Counted from the first letter of the stretch, positions 21,101-29,349 are shown. The stretch: DNA of 33,053 nt from an uncultured Oscillospiraceae bacterium (GCA_900543795.1 UQSH01000014.1:1-33053); one strand, 5' to 3'. Notes: generated from the letters alone by a model not told the origin. Numbers and translations are program-made.

Positions 21101-22359
21101 ATAACCAGACCTCCCGTAAGTTTTGCCGTTCTTGTTTCCTTTGGGAATAAAAACAGAGACGGCGAATCCATAATATCGCCCGAAAGGCTTGAAATATCAA
21201 TCTTATTTGCAATAAGATTTGTGTAAATTCCTGCATTTTCACTTGAATTGATAAGCACGAAGCCAACAAGCTCGTTGCCTCTGAAAACAAGGCGTTTATA
21301 TTTATCGCCTTCCTGCTTGATTTTATCGGTGTATTCCTCGCCCTTTGCGTTAATAAGACCGCAGGTGCATATACGAAGACCGTAAAAATCAATGGCATTA
21401 ACGCTGTATGTTCCTCCAACGCCCTCGTCTGCTCCCGCCATCTGCATACCTGCGGCAGTTCCCTGCTGAACGGCATTCGGCCAAAGAGCAATTATTTTAT
21501 TTGAGCCGTCAAGCATATCAACTGAAACAGTGCAGTCGCCTGCGGCATAAATATCGGGATTGCTTGTTTGCATTGTTTCGGGATTTGTTACTATTCCCCT
21601 GTTTACTTCAAGCCCTGCTTTTTCGGCAAGTGCCGTTTCGGGCCTAACGCCTACTGCAAGAATAAGCAAATCGCACGGAAGCTCCTTGCCGCTTTTAAGG
21701 ATAACGGATTTAATCATTCCGCCCTTTGACCTTGCCTGTGCCACGGTGTTTTCAAGATGAAAGCGTATGCCGTTTTCCTCAAGGTATTTTTTAACGGATT
21801 TTGCACTCTTTTCATCAAGTATTGACGGAAGCACCCTTGGGGCAAGCTCAACAACATCAACGCTTTCGCAAATCTTTGAAAGTCCCTCTGCGGCCTTCAT
21901 ACCGATAAGCCCTGCGCCGATAACAACCGCCCTTGTTGTTTTTCCTGCAAGCCTTTTAACCGATTTAACGGCCTGCAAATCAAGGAATGTGAGCGCATTT
22001 TTATTTCCCTCAACATTCTTCATCGGCGGAATAAACGGCTTTGAGCCTGTTGCTATGCAAAGCTTATCATAAGGAAATTCCCTTCTGCCTGCCCTAACAA
22101 CCTTTTTGTCCGTGTCTATTTTGGTTGCCTCGCAGGAGGTTATAACATTTATGCCGTTTTCCTTATAAAATGACGGCTTACGAAGATACATATCCTTTTC
22201 ATCAACCGTGCCCTTTAAATAATAGCTGATTGACGGTCTGCTGTATGGCAAATACGCCTCCTTGGCCAAAATCGTTATTTCCGATTTTTTATCTGCCTTT
22301 CTTATGCCCTGCGCCGCTGCAAGTCCTGCTGCGGAGGCTCCGATAATAACATATTTCAT
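21097..22359 (-). CDS. NAD(P)/FAD-dependent oxidoreductase of the glutamate synthase operon
   Basis: This 420-residue flavoprotein of the ferredoxin/nitrite-reductase-like reductase group has an N-terminal FAD motif (VIIGASAAGLAAAQGI), a second dinucleotide motif (VIGAGLIGMKAAE, about 146-158) and a C-terminal FAD-contact YAAGDCT. It probably accepts electrons from NAD(P)H or ferredoxin and feeds the glutamate synthase core through the four-cluster ferredoxin encoded next to it. It overlaps that gene by one base on one side and the GXGXG gene by four on the other, so all are produced together. Confidence 0.86.
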   Translation of the reverse strand: MKYVIIGASAAGLAAAQGIRKADKKSEITILAKEAYLPYSRPSISYYLKGTVDEKDMYLRKPSFYKENGINVITSCEATKIDTDKKVVRAGRREFPYDKLCIATGSKPFIPPMKNVEGNKNALTFLDLQAVKSVKRLAGKTTRAVVIGAGLIGMKAAEGLSKICESVDVVELAPRVLPSILDEKSAKSVKKYLEENGIRFHLENTVAQARSKGGMIKSVILKSGKELPCDLLILAVGVRPETALAEKAGLEVNRGIVTNPETMQTSNPDIYAAGDCTVSVDMLDGSNKIIALWPNAVQQGTAAGMQMAGADEGVGGTYSVNAIDFYGLRICTCGLINAKGEEYTDKIKQEGDKYKRLVFRGNELVGFVLINSSENAGIYTNLIANKIDISSLSGDIMDSPSLFLFPKETRTAKLTGGLVI

Positions 22360-22799
22360 TATTCTTCGCCTCCTACTTCAAGCCAAACAAGTGCTCTGTT
22401 TGGGCAGTTTTTTACGCAGGCAGGCTCCTCGCCGCCGCACAAATCGCATTTCATTGCTATTTTGCTTGTTTTAATGCAGCCTATCGGGCAGACCGCAAGG
22501 CAGGTCATACAGCCGATACATTTATTTTCATCAACGGAAACTATTCCCGTTTTCTTATCCTTGTGCATTGCACCTGTTATGCACGCCCTAACGCATGCGG
22601 GATCATCGCAATGACGGCAGTTTACGGCAACAGAGGCCTCCCGTGAGCCGTAAACGGAAATTCTTGCAACAGGCTCGGGACTTTCCGATTTGTATGCCGT
22701 TACAACATCCTTTGATTTACTGTGAGCCGTTTTGCAATAAACCTCGCAAAGACGGCAGTTTATGCAAAGATTTTCACGAGCAAAAACCTTTTTCATCAA
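22359..22799 (-). CDS. Polyferredoxin subunit with four [4Fe-4S] motifs
   Basis: This 146-residue electron-transfer subunit of the HycB/DmsB type has four cysteine clusters: Cys12/15/18/22, Cys61/64/69/73, Cys94/97/100/104 and Cys118/121/128/132. It probably carries electrons from the flavoprotein to the glutamate synthase FMN subunit. The ATG at 22799 is followed by a second Met, so the start is uncertain by one codon. It lies 8 nt after the FMN subunit gene and overlaps the flavoprotein gene by one base. Similar subunits also serve other oxidoreductases, so the role is inferred from the operon. Confidence 0.88.
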   Translation of the reverse strand: MMKKVFARENLCINCRLCEVYCKTAHSKSKDVVTAYKSESPEPVARISVYGSREASVAVNCRHCDDPACVRACITGAMHKDKKTGIVSVDENKCIGCMTCLAVCPIGCIKTSKIAMKCDLCGGEEPACVKNCPNRALVWLEVGGEE

Positions 22800-22807
22800 A
22801 ATCCCTC

Positions 22808-24313
22808 CTATTCTCCTGCGTGCTTTATGCCGAGTATTTCAAGCTCTTTTTCCGTTAAGCCGATACCTCGAAGCATAAGTCTGTTTCCTCTGAGCGAATC
22901 AACGGAGTTGATACCCATTCCGCCCATTATTTCTTTAATTTCGTGGTTCCACGCATTAACAAGATTGATAACACGCTGATGAGCAATTTCGGGATTGAGC
23001 CTTCTTGTTAAATCGGGCCTTTGCGTTGCAATGCCCCAGTTGCACTTACCTGTGTTGCAGGTTTGGCACATATGGCAGCCGATTGCAATAAGCGGAGCCG
23101 AAGCAACATAGCAGGCGTCTGCTCCGAGAGCAATTGCCTTAACAATATCCGAAGAGCACCTAAACGAGCCTGCGGCAACGAGAGAAACATTAGAGCGTAT
23201 TCCCTCATCACGAAGCCTTTGATCTGCCGCCGCAAGAGCAAGCTCGATCGGGATGCCGACATTATCTCTTATTCTTGTTGGAGCGGCACCTGTGCCTCCT
23301 CTGAAGCCGTCTATAACAACTATATCCGCACCGGCTCTGGCAACACCCGAAGCAATAGCGGCAATATTATGAACAGCCGCAATTTTAACGGAAACGGGCT
23401 TTTCGCCGTTTGTTGCCTGCTTGAGCGACCAAATAAGCTGGCGCAAATCCTCGATTGAATAAATATCGTGGTGCGGTGCAGGAGAAATGGCGTCTGAGCC
23501 AACGGGTATCATTCGGGCGTTTGAAACCTCAACATTAACCTTTTCGCCCGGAAGATGACCTCCGATACCTGGCTTTGCACCCTGGCCTATTTTTATTTCA
23601 ATAAACCTTGAATTTTCAAGATAGCCCTTGTGAACTCCGAAACGGCCCGATGCAACCTGAACAACTGCACATTTTCCGTAATCCTGCAAATCGGGATGAA
23701 GTCCTCCTTCACCCGTATTAAAGAGTGTTCCGAGCTCCTTCGCCGCCATTGCAAGCGATTTTTGAGCATTAAGACTGATTGAGCCAAAGGACATTGCCGA
23801 AAACATAATAGGCGTTTCAAGCACAACCTGAGGAGGCATTTTTGTTAAGGATTTTCCTTTTTTTGCAACCTCCATTTTTTCGGGCTTTCTGCCCAAAATT
23901 GTTCTTATCTCCATCGGCTCGCGAAGAGGATCGATAGACGGGTTTGTTACCTGCGAAGCGTTAAGCAGAATTTTATCCCAATAAATCGGGAACGGCTTTG
24001 GATTGCCCATTGCCGAAAGGAGCGTTGAGCCCGTGTTTGCCTGACGGCATATCTCCTGCTGATACTGAGGAGTCCAGTTTGCATTATCTCTGTAATCGCA
24101 AACATACTTTTCTATTCTTAAAGCGCCCGTGGGGCACAAATCAACACATCTGTGGCAGGCAACGCAGTTATTTGAGTTTGCAACAACCGTTTTGTTATCT
24201 GTCGGCGAATAAAAATGACATTCATTTGAACATTGACGAACGCAACAGCCGCAGTTTATACACAAATCCTTATCACGAACAACCGTGAACCTGCGGGGAA
24301 TATAATTTATCAT
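22808..24313 (-). CDS. Glutamate synthase FMN-binding (synthase) subunit with ferredoxin domain
   Basis: This is the 501-residue core of glutamate synthase, which joins 2-oxoglutarate and ammonia. An N-terminal ferredoxin-like domain has Cys18/21/24/28 and Cys50/53/56/60. The FMN-binding TIM barrel of the GltB central type (about 150-470) has motifs FSAMSFGSIS, GEGGLHPD, QGAKPGIGGHLPG and VIDGFRGGTGAAP. The [3Fe-4S] ligands lie in CHMCQTCNTGKCNWG (Cys413/416/419/424). The order of domains is that of the archaeal-type split enzyme. The start overlaps the stop of the amidotransferase gene by one base (TAATG). A methylamine-pathway relative (N-methylglutamate synthase) shares this fold, but nothing else here supports that pathway. 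Confidence 0.93.
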   Translation of the reverse strand: MINYIPRRFTVVRDKDLCINCGCCVRQCSNECHFYSPTDNKTVVANSNNCVACHRCVDLCPTGALRIEKYVCDYRDNANWTPQYQQEICRQANTGSTLLSAMGNPKPFPIYWDKILLNASQVTNPSIDPLREPMEIRTILGRKPEKMEVAKKGKSLTKMPPQVVLETPIMFSAMSFGSISLNAQKSLAMAAKELGTLFNTGEGGLHPDLQDYGKCAVVQVASGRFGVHKGYLENSRFIEIKIGQGAKPGIGGHLPGEKVNVEVSNARMIPVGSDAISPAPHHDIYSIEDLRQLIWSLKQATNGEKPVSVKIAAVHNIAAIASGVARAGADIVVIDGFRGGTGAAPTRIRDNVGIPIELALAAADQRLRDEGIRSNVSLVAAGSFRCSSDIVKAIALGADACYVASAPLIAIGCHMCQTCNTGKCNWGIATQRPDLTRRLNPEIAHQRVINLVNAWNHEIKEIMGGMGINSVDSLRGNRLMLRGIGLTEKELEILGIKHAGE

Positions 24314-25416
24314 TATTTTCTGCCCTCCTCTTCCTCAAGCTCAAGCTCTACAAAAACAGGCTCTGCGCCGCTAACCGACCAAACCCTTTCGGGATCGGGA
24401 CAGATTATTCTGATTGCGGATTCCTCAGAAGCAAAATATGCCCTTGTGCCCTTTGTTGCCGCAGTCAGCGAGCGAAGCTTTAATCTGTCGTTAATAGCAA
24501 GCAAGCCCTTGTTTGAGCCTAAAATAACGGAAAACGGACCGTTAACAAGCGCAGCACTGTAAATTGAACGAAGAGTTGTGAAATACTCCCTTTTATCGTC
24601 GTCCATACGGTCTATTTCTTCCCATTCGGGAGCAGTTAAAACATCGGCTGCAACCTCTATCGGCAAGCCGTGATGACGGATAAGATGGTCAAAAAGATAT
24701 GTAATAACCTCCGTGTCTGTTTGCATTGTGCAAACATATCCGAACTGCTCAATATATCTTCTGTTTGCATCATAGGAGGAAATTTCTCCGTTATGAACGA
24801 TAGACCAGTCAAGTATATTAAACGGATGTGAGCCGCCCCACCAGCCCGGTGTGTTTGTTGGGAATCTGCCGTGAGCGGTCCAAAGATAAGCGTCATACTG
24901 ATCAAGCATATAAAACTCGCCAACATCCTCGGGATAGCCAACCGCCTTGAAGCAGCCCATATTTTTTCCGCTTGAAAAAATGAAGGCGCCCTCAATGCTT
25001 TGGTTAACATACATAACGCACTGAACGGTATATTCCTCCTCGTCCATTCGCGATTCCTTCATTCTAACCTTATTCGGCTTTGCAAAATAACGCCAAATAT
25101 CAGGGCCGTTTGCAATTGCTTCTATCTTTTTAGTTGGAATTTTTTCGGAAACATCAACATTGAAATGTTTAAAAAGATAATCCTCGCACTCGCTTTTTGC
25201 TTTAACCGTTTCATAAAAAACATGAAAAGCATAATCATCGGCGTGCTCCGGATAAATTCCGTATGCCGCAAAGCCGCCGCCGAGACCGTTTGAACGGTCG
25301 TGCATAAGCGCAATTGATTTGATGATTTCCGAGCCGTTTATTTTTCCGCCCTTGCGGTCAATAATTGCCGCAATGGCACATCCGCTCGGAATTCTTACCT
25401 GCCCCTCTTTAAGCAT
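24313..25416 (-). CDS. Glutamate synthase class II glutamine amidotransferase subunit
   Basis: This 367-residue amidotransferase subunit releases ammonia from glutamine for the synthase subunit. The nucleophile is predicted to be Cys13 in RIPSGCAIAAIID, so the first 12 residues must be removed to expose an N-terminal cysteine. Further family motifs are HGRFPTNTPGWWGGSHPF, SIVHNGEISSYDANRR and TDTEVITYLFDHL. It is the first gene of the five-gene operon. GGAGGAG lies 6-7 nt before the ATG. Downstream genes overlap or nearly touch in the order amidotransferase, FMN subunit, polyferredoxin, flavoprotein, GXGXG subunit. Confidence 0.9.
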   Translation of the reverse strand: MLKEGQVRIPSGCAIAAIIDRKGGKINGSEIIKSIALMHDRSNGLGGGFAAYGIYPEHADDYAFHVFYETVKAKSECEDYLFKHFNVDVSEKIPTKKIEAIANGPDIWRYFAKPNKVRMKESRMDEEEYTVQCVMYVNQSIEGAFIFSSGKNMGCFKAVGYPEDVGEFYMLDQYDAYLWTAHGRFPTNTPGWWGGSHPFNILDWSIVHNGEISSYDANRRYIEQFGYVCTMQTDTEVITYLFDHLIRHHGLPIEVAADVLTAPEWEEIDRMDDDKREYFTTLRSIYSAALVNGPFSVILGSNKGLLAINDRLKLRSLTAATKGTRAYFASEESAIRIICPDPERVWSVSGAEPVFVELELEEEEGRK

Positions 25417-25497
25417 AGTAACTCCTCCACTTAAATATTTTTAAATAATAGAAATTTTTATCAATTATATTTATCATAAAATATATTATGATGGCTT

Positions 25498-25526
25498 ATT
25501 ATATAGCCTCAAAAAAACAATCGCAA
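25498..25526 (-). promoter_or_regulatory. Candidate promoter of the glutamate synthase operon (proximal)
   Basis: On the minus strand, TTGCGA (plus-strand 25521-25526) and TATAAT (plus-strand 25498-25503) are separated by 17 bp. The -10 lies within a small GGCT/AGCC inverted repeat. It would give a leader of about 75 nt. It competes with the candidate at 25604-25631. Confidence 0.45.
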
Positions 25527-25603
25527 TAAATTTTATTCAATTTCATCATTTTATAAAAAAATATGCTGCTTGAATTTTGAATATATGGAATATCTCACAA
25601 AAC

Positions 25604-25631
25604 ATTATATTTCATTATTGATAATGCACAA
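25604..25631 (-). promoter_or_regulatory. Candidate promoter of the glutamate synthase operon (distal)
   Basis: On the minus strand, TTGTGC (plus-strand 25626-25631) and TATAAT (plus-strand 25604-25609) are separated by 16 bp. It would give a leader of about 180 nt, which is very A/T-rich and shows no terminator or obvious switch. The rest of 25417-25731 holds nothing else I can support. Confidence 0.4.
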
Positions 25632-25731
25632 GTTTATACTGCTAAAATTTATTTTTTAAACTTATTTTTGGTTATAATCAATAAATAATCAGAAATAGTA
25701 TATTGTTGTAAAATTCAGAATAAATAACAGA

Positions 25732-25763
25732 AAGCGCCGAGGGATATTAAACCTTCGGCGCTT
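25732..25763. terminator. Intrinsic terminator downstream of amt and the structured element
   Basis: AAGCGCCGAGG (25732-25742) pairs with CCTTCGGCGCTT (25752-25763). The plus side is followed by ATTTTT and the minus side by TCTGTTATTT. On the minus strand it would end an amt transcript that has run through the 270-bp element. Confidence 0.75.
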
Positions 25764-25836
25764 ATTTTTCAGCAAACTGCGGAAATAATAACTGATTTTA
25801 ATTTAGTTTTATCCCTCTCTGTGATTAAGCGCCTTT

Positions 25837-26107
25837 GGCAATGAAGAGCGGCCCAAGCCGTGGTTTAAATTGGCTGATTTGCCCTTGCTCTTTGTTAAAG
25901 ATACCGCGATACATAAAGCATACCTGCTTTTCGAGTCTTGATTAAGAACAAATCAGCAAAATTAAAACTCGAAGACCAAAAATACAGGCAGTAAAGATGA
26001 ATTTTGGATTTTGAGATGGAAGCCTTGCCGGCGCAAGGCGACAGTGAAAAATTCAAAAGTCGCTTTAATGGTGCATTTTTGGCAGTCTCGGGTTGCTCTT
26101 CGCTGCC
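25837..26107. repeat. 270-bp intergenic element with nested inverted repeats
   Basis: The ends are inverted: 25837-25857 matches the complement of 26087-26107, with GCTCTTC/GAAGAGC at the core. Inside lie GCTGATTTG/CAAATCAGC (25873-25881, 25949-25957), TTCGAGT/ACTCGAA (25930-25936, 25967-25973), CCAAAAATACA/TGCATTTTTGG (25976-25986, 26072-26082), a GAATTTT/AAAATTC pair, and a core hairpin GCCTTGC/GCAAGGC (26022-26039). No reading frame of note. The right end abuts the amt stop codon. It could be a miniature mobile element, a dispersed palindromic repeat or a structured RNA in the amt 3' region; no target duplication was found. The rest of the 25417-26107 spacer is covered by the entries above. 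Confidence 0.65.
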
Positions 26108-27850
26108 CTAATCGTTTGCCAAATCCTCTTCTCCTTGAAGAGCATCAACGCCTCTTTCGCCTGTGCGAACCTTAACAACATCCTCTATATCATAAAGGAA
26201 TATTTTTCCGTCGCCGATATTGCCTGTGTAAAGCGCCTTTCTTGCCGCATCAATAACTGCACCGGCAGGAACCTTTGAAACAGCCATTTCAAGCTTCATC
26301 TTCGGATTAAGGCTCATTTCATCAATCTTAACGCCGCGGTACATTCTGCTGTGTCCCTTTTGAACACCGCAGCCCATAACATTAGTAACGGTCATACCGG
26401 TTACGCCTATTGAGTTCATTGCGTCCTTAACATCTTCAAACTTTGACGGGTTGAAAATCATAACAACATTAGTTAATTTACCGTTAGGATCTGCCGTGTA
26501 GCTTTCAACCGGAACAGCCTGCTCAACAGGAACCTTTGCAGCTGTTGCAGGCATTTCCGTGCCTGTTGCCTCTGCATAAGCCAGAGTAGGCATAAAGTCT
26601 GCATACGCTGACGGAAGATTATGCTCTGTTGCGTCAAGTCCTTTAATTTCCTCTTCCTTTGAAACACGAAGGCCGTTGGTTTTCTTAATAATGAAGAATA
26701 CTGCGGTCATTGTAACAATCGTCCAAGCAGCAACTGCAAGAACGCCCAAAGCCTGTGTGCCGAGAAGCTTAAAGCCGCCGCCGTAGAAAAGACCGTTTAA
26801 GCTATCGTTTCCGGGAACGCTTGTTGTTGCAAACAAGCCAACCGCAAGAGTGCCCCAAAAGCCGTTGCAGCAATGAACCGCAACCGCACCTACGGGATCA
26901 TCAACCTTAAGCTTAATATCAATAAATTCAACTGCAACAACAACGAGAATTCCGGAAACCGCACCTATAATGCAGGAGCCGAGAGCATCAACAACATCGC
27001 AGCCTGCCGTTATGGCAACAAGGCCTGCAAGAGAAGCGTTAAGGCTCATTGAAACATCCGGCTTGCCGTTTTTAATCCATGTGAATATCATTGTTACACA
27101 GGTTGCAACTGCGGGAGCGCAGGTTGTTGTTAAGAAAATAGATGCAAGCTGACCGGTGCTTGTTGCCGCCGCACCGTTAAATCCGTACCAGCCAAACCAA
27201 AGAATGAACACACCGAGTGCGCCAAGCGTTAAGCTATGACCGGGGAACGCCTTAACCTCTTTTTTGCCTGTTTTCTTATTAACAACATATTTGCCGATAC
27301 GGGGACCAACCATCATTGCGCCGATGAAAGCGGTTATGCCGCCAACCATGTGAATTGCGCAGGAGCCTGCGAAATCATGGAAGCCGAGATTTGCAAGCCA
27401 GCCGTTTGGATTCCAAATCCAGCCCGCTTCAATCGGATAAACAACTGCACTTATAACTGCACTGTAAATACAATATGAGCTGAATTTCGTTCTTTCTGCC
27501 ATTGCGCCCGAAACAATTGTTGCCGTTGTTGCGCAGAACACAAGATTGAAAACGAAGCTCGACCAATCAAAATTTTGATAATCGGAAAAAATTCCGAGTG
27601 TTGGCATTCCGCAGAAGCCTCCGACAATTTCCTCGCCCATCATTAAGCCAAAGCCGATAAGCACAAACATCGGAGTTCCTATACAGAAATCCATAAGATT
27701 TTTCATTATGATATTTCCGGCATTTTTGGCTCTTGTAAATCCTGTTTCAACCATTGCAAAGCCGCATTGCATAAAGAAAACAAGTGCTGCACCGATAAGA
27801 AACCAAACGCCGAAAACCTCGCCGCTGACAACCTCTAATATGTTATCCAT
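26108..27850 (-). CDS. Ammonium transporter fused to a PII signalling domain
   Basis: This 580-residue protein has an Amt/Rh channel of about 11 membrane segments (1-395) with the pore twin histidines His167 (AIHMVGG) and His326 (AVAVHCCNG). A linker (about 400-455) precedes a PII (GlnB/GlnK-like) domain (457-580). PII signatures include GVTGMTVTNVMGCGVQKGH, GNIGDGKIFLYDIEDVVKVRTGERG split over 543-567, and the T-loop YRGVKIDEMSLNPK. The usual uridylylated tyrosine (position 51 of PII) is isoleucine. PII normally binds Amt as a separate protein to gate the pore according to 2-oxoglutarate and ATP/ADP; here the regulator is tethered. It lies downstream of glnA, behind a conditional terminator (27892-27936). 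GGAGGAG lies 8-9 nt before the ATG. Confidence 0.95.
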   Translation of the reverse strand: MDNILEVVSGEVFGVWFLIGAALVFFMQCGFAMVETGFTRAKNAGNIIMKNLMDFCIGTPMFVLIGFGLMMGEEIVGGFCGMPTLGIFSDYQNFDWSSFVFNLVFCATTATIVSGAMAERTKFSSYCIYSAVISAVVYPIEAGWIWNPNGWLANLGFHDFAGSCAIHMVGGITAFIGAMMVGPRIGKYVVNKKTGKKEVKAFPGHSLTLGALGVFILWFGWYGFNGAAATSTGQLASIFLTTTCAPAVATCVTMIFTWIKNGKPDVSMSLNASLAGLVAITAGCDVVDALGSCIIGAVSGILVVVAVEFIDIKLKVDDPVGAVAVHCCNGFWGTLAVGLFATTSVPGNDSLNGLFYGGGFKLLGTQALGVLAVAAWTIVTMTAVFFIIKKTNGLRVSKEEEIKGLDATEHNLPSAYADFMPTLAYAEATGTEMPATAAKVPVEQAVPVESYTADPNGKLTNVVMIFNPSKFEDVKDAMNSIGVTGMTVTNVMGCGVQKGHSRMYRGVKIDEMSLNPKMKLEMAVSKVPAGAVIDAARKALYTGNIGDGKIFLYDIEDVVKVRTGERGVDALQGEEDLAND

Positions 27851-27891
27851 AGCATTTTCTCCTCCTAAAATTAGTTATTTAATATAAAAAT

Positions 27892-27936
27892 AAAGGAGCG
27901 CACTGCATTAATATGCAGTACACTCCTTTGTGTACT
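27892..27936 (-). promoter_or_regulatory. amt leader: terminator overlapping an ANTAR-type antiterminator hairpin
   Basis: Two exclusive folds exist on the minus strand. The terminator pairs 27913-27929 with 27892-27908 (17 bp with two G-U pairs) and is followed by ATTTTTA. The alternative hairpin pairs AGTACAC (plus-strand 27930-27936 complemented) with GTGTACT (27917-27923), a perfect 7-bp stem closing exactly a six-base loop AAAGGA. A at loop position 1 and G at position 4 is the signature bound by ANTAR-domain antiterminators. The loop bases are the first bases of the terminator stem, so binding would block termination. Confidence 0.6.
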
Positions 27937-27941
27937 TAATC

Positions 27942-27972
27942 GGTCAGTGTGAAGAAGCTCTTCACACCGACC
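27942..27972 (-). other. Strong hairpin upstream of the amt antiterminator
   Basis: GGTC (27942-27945) pairs with GACC (27969-27972). After one A-C mismatch, GTGTGAAGA (27947-27955) pairs with TCTTCACAC (27959-27967) over a three-base loop. There is no T run on the minus strand. It occupies the place where the first hairpin of a two-hairpin ANTAR target would lie, but its loop does not fit the A..G.. hexaloop rule. It may protect the glnA 3' end. Confidence 0.6.
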
Positions 27973-28008
27973 TATAACGGCATTTCTGCCAAAGAGAGGG
28001 TGAAACAA

Positions 28009-29349
28009 TTATTTCTTCAAATATCTGTTGATTTCCCATTCTGTTACCTGAGTGCGATATTCATCCCACTCATTCTTTTTGCCCTCAATATAAGCATTGA
28101 AAACATGCTCGCCAACCGTTTCCTTGATAAACGGATCAGCCTCTGCCGCTTCAACTGCTTCAATAAGATTTCCGGGAAGACATTCAATACCTGCCTCTGT
28201 AAGCTCCTCTGAGGTAAGGCCGAAAACATTGTAATCAACAGGCTCGGGAGGTGTTAAGCCCTTCTTAATACCGTCAAGACCTGCTGCAAGGCAAAGTGCC
28301 ATTTCAAGATAAGGATTGCAGGTTGGATCGGGGCAACGAAGCTCAACACGGGTTCCCTTTCCTCTTGCCGCAGGAATACGAACAAGGCAGGAGCGGTTTG
28401 AAGCAGACCAAACAAGATAGCAGGGTGCTTCATAGCCGGGAACAAGTCTTTTATATGAGTTTACTGTTGGATTTGAGAATGCCGCAATACCCTTAACATG
28501 AGCCATAATACCTGCAATAAAGGCATAAGCGGTTTTTGAAAGACCGAGCTTATCGCTTGGATCGTCAAAAGCGTTTGAGCCGTCTTCAAGATTGTAAAGG
28601 CTCATATTTGTGTGCATGCCTGAGCCGTTAATACCGTAAACAGGCTTTGGCATAAAGGTTGCGTGAAGGCCGTGCTTTGTTGCGTATGTTTTAACAACAT
28701 GCTTAAAGGTCATAACTCTGTCTGCCGTTGTCATAACATCGTCAAATCTGAAATCAATCTCGTGCTGTGATTCTGCAACCTCGTGATGAGAAGCCTCGAT
28801 TTCATAGCCCATATCTTCAAGTGCAAGGCAAATATCACGGCGGCAGTTTTCGCCGGCATCAATCGGGTTAAGATCAAAATAACCGCCAAGGTCTGTCATT
28901 TCGGTTGTTGGGTTGCCGTCTTCATCTCTTTTGAAAAGGAAAAATTCAAGCTCGGGGCCAACATTAAAGCCATAGCCCATTTCAGCTGCTTCATCAATAA
29001 CCTTTTTAAGAACATTTTTCGGATCGCCCAAAAACGGTGTTTTATTATCTGCCATATAAACGGAGCAGATAAGTCTGCCTGTTGTTTTTCCGCCGAAGGT
29101 TCTCCACGGGAAGATTGCCCATGAATCAAGATCCGGATGAAGATACATATCCGACTCATCAATTCTAACGAAGCCGTCAATTGAAGAACCGTCAAACATA
29201 CAGTCGTTATCAAGTGCTTTTTCAAGCTGTGAAACAGTTACTGCAACATTCTTCATAAGACCGAAAACATCGGTGAATTGAAGTCTGACAAATTCTACAT
29301 TTTTTTCCTGTGCATCTTTAAGTATGTCTGCTTTTGTAAGCTTGCCCAT
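28009..29349 (-). CDS. glnA: Glutamine synthetase, type I
   Basis: This enzyme of about 446 residues makes glutamine from glutamate, ammonia and ATP; it belongs to the GSI-alpha group of Firmicutes judging by length. Visible motifs are LQFTDVFG near the start, the metal-binding GPELEFFLF, GINGSGMHTNMSLYN, the ATP/glutamate site NPTVNSYKRLVPGYEAP and RSCLVRIPAARGKGTRVELR (split over residues 330-360). The ATG at 29349 is used in preference to a TTG two codons upstream, because GAGAGGAG then sits 9 nt away. The gene has its own strong promoter followed by a conditional terminator, and it precedes the Amt-PII gene on the same strand. Confidence 0.97.
   Translation of the reverse strand: MGKLTKADILKDAQEKNVEFVRLQFTDVFGLMKNVAVTVSQLEKALDNDCMFDGSSIDGFVRIDESDMYLHPDLDSWAIFPWRTFGGKTTGRLICSVYMADNKTPFLGDPKNVLKKVIDEAAEMGYGFNVGPELEFFLFKRDEDGNPTTEMTDLGGYFDLNPIDAGENCRRDICLALEDMGYEIEASHHEVAESQHEIDFRFDDVMTTADRVMTFKHVVKTYATKHGLHATFMPKPVYGINGSGMHTNMSLYNLEDGSNAFDDPSDKLGLSKTAYAFIAGIMAHVKGIAAFSNPTVNSYKRLVPGYEAPCYLVWSASNRSCLVRIPAARGKGTRVELRCPDPTCNPYLEMALCLAAGLDGIKKGLTPPEPVDYNVFGLTSEELTEAGIECLPGNLIEAVEAAEADPFIKETVGEHVFNAYIEGKKNEWDEYRTQVTEWEINRYLKK

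Noticed and set aside
20366..25416. N-methylglutamate synthase or formylmethanofuran dehydrogenase as the identity of the glt-type operon
   Set aside because: The subunit folds are shared, but the operon has the ferredoxin and flavoprotein subunits of split glutamate synthase and lies beside glnA and amt. No methylamine or C1 gene is present.
27942..27972. Strong hairpin after glnA as a glnA terminator
   Set aside because: No T run follows on the minus strand. It is kept as an unassigned hairpin.
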